Assembly: GCF_021107415.1 (NCBI RefSeq)
Contig: NZ_JAIOSW010000510.1
Span: forward strand, 1-11,579
Length of the DNA: 11,579 nt
Direction: 5' to 3'
Source of the DNA: Desulfobacula sp.
GTDB lineage: Bacteria; Desulfobacterota; Desulfobacteria; Desulfobacterales; Desulfobacteraceae
The notes below the pieces were generated by a model. The model was not told where the DNA came from. It saw only the letters and a program-made list of their open reading frames with translations, and made no database searches. A program made the translations under genes and the position numbers. Below, piece after piece: positions 6,029-11,579 of this stretch. How positions within the stretch are numbered: position 1 is the first letter of the stretch; each line of letters starts with the position of its first letter.

Positions 6029-9000
6029 GTGGGAAATGACGTATTGCCAAACGAAGTAATTCAACAATTTTCTGAAAATCCTGTTTCTGACAGTCTTATT
6101 TCTAAAAGACTTGGAGACAAAAATTTTGGAGACGTAATGGTTGTTGGTGGAGGGGTCAGCGGTATTCAGGCCTCTCTTGATCTTGCCACGGCGGGTTTTA
6201 AGGTTTATATGGTTGAGAAAGGGCCGAGCATTGGCGGCCATATGGCTCAGCTTGACAAGACCTTTCCCACAAATGACTGCTCGATGTGAATTCTTTCTCC
6301 TAAACTGGTCGAGGTCGGCCGGCATCCAAACGTAGAGATTCTGACATTTACTGAAGTAGTCACAGTAGAAGGCAAACAAGGTGACTTTAACATAACACTT
6401 AAAACCAGACCCAGATACATTATTGAAGAATTGTGTACGGGATGTACAACCTGTGTAGAATACTGTCCGGTTCATTATCCTGACCCATTTAATCAGGAAA
6501 TATCGCAGAACAAAGCGGTTCATGTATATTTTTCCCAGGCCATTCCCCTTGTTTCATATATTGATGACAGCTGTCTTAGACTAAAAGAGGGTAAATGTGA
6601 TATTTGTTCAAGTGTATGTCAGACCGGTGCCATAGATTTCAGACAAGTGCCTAAGAAAACAGACATAAATGTAGGTGCGATTATTCTGTCTTCCGGGATT
6701 ACGCCGTTTGATCCTTCAGTGAAAGATGAATATGGCTACAAAAATATGCAGAATGTCGTCACCAGCATGGATTATGAACGGCTCTTATCATCCACAGGTC
6801 CCTACGAGGGTGAGGTACTGCGAACGTCCGATAAAGAGCTTCCTAAAAAAATTGCCTGGATTCAATGCGTGGGGTCAAGACGGGTAACCGAAGGGGATAA
6901 CAGCTATTGCTCAGGCGTGTGCTGTACCTATACCCAGAAACAGGTTATTTTGACAAAACACCATTACGAAGATGCCGAGTGTACCATATTTCATAACGAC
7001 ATTCGTTCCTTTGGCAAGGATTTTGAACGATTTTTTCAGAGAACAGAACAATTGCCAGGGGTTGAATTCATCAGAAGCTACGCATCCATTGAAAAGGAAA
7101 TTCCTGAAAGCAAGAATGTTGTTGTCAGATATGCCACTGCCGACGATGGTGTCAAATCGGAAGAATTCGATATGGTGGTTCTCTCTGTGGGATTGAATCC
7201 GCCCAAGGCTTACAAGGAGATTTCAGAAAAATTCGGAATTGAGCTGAATTCACATGGATTTAGCAAATATGATTCTTCCAATCCCATCAAAACCACCAGG
7301 CCCGGAATCTTTGTCAGCGGTGCTTTCCAGGGTCCGACAGATATTCCGGAATCGGTTTTTACGGCCAGCGGGGCCAGTTCCCAAATCGGTGAACTCCTTG
7401 ATTACAGACGAGGAAACCTGGCCAAAGAAAGAATATATCCCGAGGAGCGGGATGTCTCCGGGGAAACACCAAAGATTGGTGTTTTTGTCTGTCATTGCGG
7501 GGCAAATATTTCCAGTATTGTCAATGTGCCGTCAACGGTTGAGTATGCCTTGACTTTGCCCAATGTGGTGTACGCAAAAGAGCAGATGTTTTCATGTGCC
7601 ACCAACTCAGCCAAAGAGATCACGGATCTTGCCAAAGAAAAAGGCCTTAACCGCGTGGTCATCGCAGCCTGTTCTCCCAGAACCCTTGAACCCTTGTTCC
7701 GGGATACCCTCAGGGAAGCAGGCCTGAATCAATATTATCTTGATATGGCCAATATCCGGGAACATTGCTCCTGGGTTCATGCCAAGCAAAAGGATGAAGC
7801 TACTCAAAAGGCATATGATACCGTCCGGATGTCCGTTGCCCGTGCAAGTCGTTTGGAACCGTTAAAGGAATATGGTCTGCGTGTTAATAAGGCAGCCCTG
7901 GTGGTGGGTGGCGGTATTGCCGGCATGACCTGTGCACTTTCCATTGCAAAGCAGGGACATGAGGTCCATCTCGTGGAAAAGAGTAAAAATTTAGGTGGAA
8001 TGGCGCGAAGACTTCACACCACTCTGGAAGAATTGGATGTTCAAACCTATCTGGATGACGTGATACGCCAGGTTTATCTAAATCCCCTCATCCATGTATC
8101 CCATGAAGCCACCATCAAAGAGATTGCAGGTTATCTGGGTAATTTTACGACTACAGTGGAAACTGAAGGCAGAATCAAAGAGATAAAACATGGTGCATCC
8201 GTTATTGCAATAGGTGCTGATGAATATCAACCCACGGAATACCTTTACCAGGAAAGCGATCAGGTGTTCACCCATCTTGAGTTGGAAGAAGAGATTGCCA
8301 AAGGAAATGAAGCGGTCATTAATGCCGGGAGTCTGGTGATGATCCAATGCGTTGGCTGTAGAAATGAGGACAGAAATTATTGTTCCAGGGTTTGCTGCAG
8401 TCATGCCGTAAAGAATGCCTTGAAACTCAAAGAGAAAAATCCCGAGATGCGGATCTATATCCTTTTCAGGGATATGAGAACCTATGGGTTCAGAGAGGAT
8501 GCTTATCGGGAGGCCTCGGAACAAGGGGTTCAGTTTATTCGTTATGAGCCAGAGGATGCGCCACAGGTTGAGGCTGTCAAAGAGGGCGGTAAAGATGTCT
8601 TAAGAGTCATAGTGCCGGATCCGATTTTAGGCCAGCGGCTTGAACTGGATGCTGACATCCTTTCTTTGGCTGCTGCTGTTATTCCCGCTGAATCAACCAG
8701 TGAAATTGCCCGCCTTTTCAAGGTAAGCCTGAGCCCGGATGAATTTTTCAAAGAAGCTCATGTTAAATTAAAGCCGGTTGAGTTTGCCACAGACGGTGTT
8801 TTTCTTTGCGGAACAGCTCATTATCCCAAGCATATTCCGGAAACCATTAACCAGGCATATGGTGCGGCCGGCAGGGTCTTGACACTTCTGTCAAGTGATA
8901 CGGTTGTTACATCAGGTTCTATCAGCAAAATCAACAAAGATACCTGTGTGGGCTGCATGGCATGTCTGACCATGTGTCCCTATGACGCCATTTCCTATAA

Positions 9001-9139
9001 CAGGGTAAAAAGAATCTGTGAAGTCAATGGAATCCTCTGTAAAGGGTGTGGGAATTGTGCAGCCACCTGTCCGTCCGACAGTGCACAGCTTAGAGGTTTT
9101 GACTCCGAGCAGGTCCTGGCTCAGATCAGGGCGGTCTGA
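6029..9139 (+). CDS. bamE: Selenocysteine HdrA-like flavoprotein BamE (reads through UGA at 6287-6289)
   Basis: One gene of 1036 residues once the in-frame TGA at 6287-6289 is read as selenocysteine 87. The frame is open on both sides and HdrA similarity is continuous ([17 protein letters not shown]); standard HdrA has Cys here. The start is GTG at 6029, 7 bases after GAGGAG. Domains: a first dinucleotide-binding motif GGGVSG at about 40-45; ferredoxin sites at Cys136-146 ([12 protein letters not shown]) and Cys190-197; then from about 482 the usual HdrA block starting [10 protein letters not shown], with a second GGGIAG motif at 627-632; and two C-terminal [4Fe-4S] sites from Cys973 ([12 protein letters not shown], then [12 protein letters not shown]). 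IQCVG...YCS.VCC occurs in both halves, so the protein is an internally duplicated HdrA. HdrA carries the bifurcating FAD. This subunit should link BamD, BamF and BamBC. Confidence 0.9.
6305..6322 (+). promoter_or_regulatory. bamE: SECIS-like hairpin for bamE Sec87
   Basis: CTGGT (6305-6309) pairs with GCCGG (6318-6322), with G-U pairs, around loop CGAGGUCG. The stem starts 15 bases after the UGA and the loop 21 bases after it. The loop contains GGUC, as in Escherichia coli fdhF, and has G at position 2. The stem is short, so it is a candidate. Confidence 0.6.
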
Positions 9140-9206
9140 CCACCTGGAACAATTATGAATTAGAATAATTATGAAACAGTTACCATTTATATAAGGAAAG
9201 AAGTCA

Positions 9207-9644
9207 ATGGACAACAAGAATTTTGAACCCCATATCATCTGTTTTTTGTGCACTTGGTGAGCGTATGCCGCTGCTGACCTGGCTGGGGTCAGTCGTATGC
9301 AGTACCCGACAAATATCCGTATTGTCCGGGTCATGTGTTCCGGGAGCGTGTCTCCCCATCATGTGTTGCGTTCCTTTCAACAAGGAGTTGACGGCGTTTT
9401 TGTGGGTGGCTGACATTTAGGTGAATGCAATTACCTGTATGGTAATTATTCTGCTGAAAAACGGGTAACACTTCTTTCCCAGATGCTGGATTTCTGTGGC
9501 ATTGAAAAAGAACGGCTTCGGGCAAGATGGGTATCCTCAGCCGAGGCTCCTGAGTTTGTTGAGGAAATCAATGAGTTTGTTGATGTCTTAAAAAAACTTG
9601 GGCCGTCACCATTGAAAAAAGAACTTACCCAAACGGTTGCTTAG
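9207..9644 (+). CDS. bamF: MvhD-like subunit BamF with two selenocysteines
   Basis: Conceptual translation from ATG 9207 through TGA at 9258-9260 (Sec18) and TGA at 9411-9413 (Sec69) to TAG at 9642-9644 gives 145 residues, the usual MvhD length. MvhD carries a [2Fe-2S] cluster and passes electrons between a hydrogenase or dehydrogenase and HdrA. The family pattern is clear: [18 protein letters not shown] (Cys12, Cys15, Sec18), then [10 protein letters not shown] (Cys44), then VGG-U-HLGECNY (Sec69, Cys74). Both Sec replace cysteines conserved in MvhD. Codon phase is unbroken: there are exactly 50 codons between the two TGAs. AAGGAAAG (9193-9200) precedes the start. There is a 67-base gap after bamE and 15 bases before the next gene. 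It is easily missed because UGA cuts it into three short pieces. Confidence 0.9.
9274..9292 (+). promoter_or_regulatory. bamF: SECIS-like hairpin for bamF Sec18
   Basis: CTGACC (9274-9279) pairs perfectly with GGTCAG (9287-9292) around loop UGGCUGG. The stem begins 13 bases after the UGA and the loop 20 bases after it, with G at loop position 2. Confidence 0.65.
9429..9447 (+). promoter_or_regulatory. bamF: SECIS-like hairpin for bamF Sec69
   Basis: AATTACC (9429-9435) pairs perfectly with GGTAATT (9441-9447) around loop UGUAU. The stem begins 15 bases after the UGA and the loop 23 bases after it, with G at loop position 2. It is less GC-rich than the other hairpins. Confidence 0.62.
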
Positions 9645-9659
9645 CATGAAGGTATTTTT

Positions 9660-10463
9660 ATGATTGATAAAGTAAAACAAAAAATAAACGAACTTCTTTC
9701 AGCCGGGTCTGTAAAAGGGGTTATTGCATTGGCTCACGTCAATGGCCATGCGACCCCTTGTCTGTTCCAGAAAGGGGATGACCTTCAAGGACTTAGCCTT
9801 GGTGATCTGCAAACATCCGGGGATGCAAGATATCCTTTGAACAAAGTTTTGATCACCATTGCAAGACAATATCCCGAGGATGTGTTTGGTGTCCTGGTTC
9901 GCGGGTGTGATGAAAGAGGGCTTTATACCCTTTACCGGCTGAATCAGCTTGAACCGGATAAGGTTGTTTCCATAGGGATTTGTTGCCCTCAATCCCTTGC
10001 ACTTCAGTGCGAATGCAAAAAACCCTGGCCTGATGAAATGGTAGCAGGAGAAAAATCAGAGGGCGTTTTGCAGAAGCAGGTAAAGGATGTTGAAGACATG
10101 GATCTTTCAAAACGATTTTCCTTTTGGAAGGATCAGTTTTTAAAATGTGTTAAATGCTATGGATGCAGGGATATTTGTCCCATGTGTTTTTGCAAGGAAT
10201 GCACCCTTGAATGCGAGGACCTGGTATCAAAAGGCAATCTTCCGGTTGATATTCCGGTATTCCACCTGACACGGGCCATGCATATGGCAGACCGGTGTAT
10301 TGACTGCGGGCTGTGTGAGGAAGCCTGTCCTTCGGATATTCCCTTAAGGCTTTTATACAAAAAAACAGCCGGGATTATGAATACTGAATTCGGATATACA
10401 TCCGGGATTAATAAAAATGAAAAATCACCTTTAAGCTTGCTGGCTCCTGCGCCTGAAAAGTAA
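9660..10463 (+). CDS. Two-cluster [4Fe-4S] electron-transfer protein (FdhB/HdrC-like)
   Basis: 267 residues, cytoplasmic. The N-terminal 150 residues contain FGVLVRGCDERGLYTLYRL and VVSIGICCP, which resemble the cofactor-type N-terminal part of FrhB/FdhB-like subunits. The flavin or F420 site cannot be confirmed by eye. The C-terminal part has a dense cysteine run from Cys163 (CVKCYGCRDICPMCFCKEC) and a second site at Cys213/216/219/223 (CIDCGLCEEACP), as in HdrC-type ferredoxin domains. GAAGG lies 7 bases before the ATG, which is 15 bases after bamF. The formate dehydrogenase gene starts 25 bases after its stop. Between an MvhD-like subunit and a formate dehydrogenase, it is most likely the wire joining them. 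Calling it FdhB is an inference. Confidence 0.75.
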   Translation: MIDKVKQKINELLSAGSVKGVIALAHVNGHATPCLFQKGDDLQGLSLGDLQTSGDARYPLNKVLITIARQYPEDVFGVLVRGCDERGLYTLYRLNQLEPDKVVSIGICCPQSLALQCECKKPWPDEMVAGEKSEGVLQKQVKDVEDMDLSKRFSFWKDQFLKCVKCYGCRDICPMCFCKECTLECEDLVSKGNLPVDIPVFHLTRAMHMADRCIDCGLCEEACPSDIPLRLLYKKTAGIMNTEFGYTSGINKNEKSPLSLLAPAPEK

Positions 10464-10488
10464 AAAGGTATCATAAAGAGGAAAGAGA

Positions 10489-11579
10489 ATGGAATACAGG
10501 AATACACTTACAACCTGCACCTATTGCGGATGTGGATGCAATCTTTTTCTTGAGTCCCTTGATGGCAGACTGACGGGTACAATCCCCTGCAAAACCTTTC
10601 CGGTAAATGAAGGCAAGCTCTGCATCAAAGGATGGAATGTCCATCAGTTTGTTCAATCCGAAAAAAGGTTGAAAAAACCGTTGATGAGAAAAAACGGGGA
10701 ACTCACAGAGGTTTCCTGGGATGAAGCCCTTGATTTTGCCGCATCAAAACTCAAAGAGATAAAACAAGCCAATGGTTCTGATTCAGTGGGGTTTTGCGCC
10801 TCTGCCAAAGTGACCAACGAGGAAAATTATCTCATGCAGAAATTTGCAAGGGCAGGTATTGGGACAAACAATATTGACCATTGCGCAAGGCTGTGACATT
10901 CCTCAACTGTGGCAGGTCTTGCCGCATCTTTTGGCAGTGGTGTAATGACAAATTCAACAGCTGAACTTGAAGAGTCAGATGCAATTTTCATCATCGGGTC
11001 CAACACAACGAGTTCCCATCCCCTGGTGGCCACACGGATTTTCAGGGCCATTGAAAAAGGGGCAAAAGTGCTTGTGGCCGATCCCAGGAAAAATCAGATT
11101 GCCGATCTTGCCCATCTCTATGTCAGCCATAAGCCCGGAACCGATGTGGCCCTGTTGAACGGAATAATGAAAGTGATCCTTGATAAAGGACTTGAAGATA
11201 AGGCATTTATTGCAAAAAATACAGAGGAGTTTGACGGTTTTAAAAAACAGATAGATACCGTCAGTATTGAAAAAACCTCACAGATTACCGGCGTATCTAT
11301 AGAAGATATCAACGCCATTGCCGAGGTATACGGTAAAGCTGAAAGGGGTTCTATTGTTTACTGCATGGATATCACCCAGCATACCACTGGGGTCGATAAT
11401 GTAAAATCTCTTGCCAATTTATCCATGCTGACCGGAAATATTGGAAGAGTCGGAACCGGGGTTAATCCTCTTAGAGGCCAGAACAACGTGCAGGGTGCCT
11501 GCGACATGGGTGGTCTTCCCAATGTGTATACAGGGTACCAGCCCGTAACCGTCGGGCCTGCCAACAAAAAATTTGCCCA
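10489..11579 (+). CDS. fdhA: Selenocysteine formate dehydrogenase catalytic subunit (3' truncated by window)
   Basis: Molybdenum/tungsten bis-MGD formate dehydrogenase of the Fdh-H type, interconverting formate and CO2. 363 codons are visible, about half of the gene. The N-terminal [4Fe-4S] site is Cys10, Cys13, Cys17 and Cys45 (CTYCGCGC ... LCIKGW). The TGA at 10894-10896 is Sec136 in DHCARL-U-HSSTVAGL, followed by the conserved His137. Arg329 in NPLRGQNNVQGACDMGG matches the active-site Arg of Escherichia coli Fdh-H. There is no N-terminal NuoG-like ferredoxin extension and no Tat signal, so the enzyme is cytoplasmic and short, as expected for one using a partner ferredoxin. GAGGAAAG (10478-10485) gives the ribosome binding site. 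It is apparently the last visible gene of the bam operon. The remaining uncertainty is the missing C-terminus. Confidence 0.92.
10908..10926 (+). promoter_or_regulatory. fdhA: SECIS hairpin for fdhA Sec136
   Basis: TGTGGCA (10908-10914) pairs with TGCCGCA (10920-10926), with one G-U pair, around loop GGUCU. This is the same apical loop as in Escherichia coli fdhF. The stem starts 11 bases after the UGA. It is the strongest of the four recoding hairpins. Confidence 0.85.

Noticed and set aside
6290..9139. Reading the long 3' part of bamE as an independent gene starting at TTG 6431
   Set aside because: No ribosome binding site is present there, the start would fall inside a ferredoxin motif (directly before CTGC), and HdrA similarity runs unbroken from the upstream frame through the UGA.
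9223..9420. A 65-codon plus-strand ORF beginning [14 protein letters not shown]
   Set aside because: It is an out-of-frame shadow of bamF. The MvhD signature lies in the 9207 frame once UGA is read as Sec.
10967..11158. Short ORFs inside fdhA taken as separate genes or as a sign of a pseudogene
   Set aside because: The formate dehydrogenase frame is intact after Sec136 and keeps all visible active-site motifs, so the UGA is recoding and not a nonsense mutation.
1..11579. CRISPR arrays, insertion sequences, tRNA or rRNA genes
   Set aside because: I saw no regularly spaced repeats, transposase motifs, terminal inverted repeats or RNA gene signatures anywhere in the window.

Overview
The window suggests an anaerobic, selenocysteine-using bacterium. 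It is most likely a sulfate-reducing or syntrophic member of the Desulfobacterota (Desulfobacteraceae-like). The reasons are a class II benzoyl-CoA reductase (Bam) gene set, a very high density of Fe-S cluster proteins, a selenocysteine formate dehydrogenase, and moderately AT-rich DNA with AGGAG-type ribosome binding sites. The assignment is inferred from gene content, not from a marker gene.

Region 1 (1-1914) is a mixed set of unrelated genes. It holds the 3' part of an isochorismatase/nicotinamidase-type cysteine hydrolase (+), two unrecognised genes on the minus strand that overlap by 4 bases (554-889 and 886-1395), and a cysteine-rich DUF3795-type protein (+). Region 2 (1915-2252) is a regulatory gap. 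It contains a terminator-like pair of competing hairpins, a strong sigma70-type promoter (TTGACA, then TATATA), an imperfect palindrome over the -10 box that could be an operator, and a leader of about 110 bases.

Region 3 (2253-9644) is a same-strand, tightly spaced bamB-bamC-bamD-bamE-bamF operon: tungsten AOR-family catalytic subunit, three-cluster ferredoxin subunit, HdrB/D-like subunit, long HdrA-like flavoprotein and MvhD-like subunit. BamB carries Glu251, His260 and Cys322, the active-site positions I recall from the Geobacter enzyme, so the benzoyl-CoA reductase assignment goes beyond 'AOR family'. Region 4 (9660 to the end) continues the operon with a two-cluster ferredoxin-type protein and a truncated selenocysteine formate dehydrogenase catalytic subunit.

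Three consecutive oxidoreductase genes are interrupted by in-frame UGA codons: bamE once, bamF twice, fdhA once. Protein similarity continues in frame across each one. Each UGA is followed 11-15 bases later by a hairpin with a G in the first two loop positions, as expected of a bacterial SECIS. A pipeline that treats UGA only as a stop would split or lose these genes, bamF in particular.

Working model: BamBC reduces the aromatic ring (or runs a related reaction) and BamDEF is the Hdr/Mvh-type electron-bifurcating unit. In Geobacter the operon continues with NADH-dehydrogenase-like BamGHI. Here a formate dehydrogenase pair directly follows bamF, which suggests a formate-coupled version of the Bam complex. 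That coupling is inferred from gene order; it is the most interesting hypothesis in the window.
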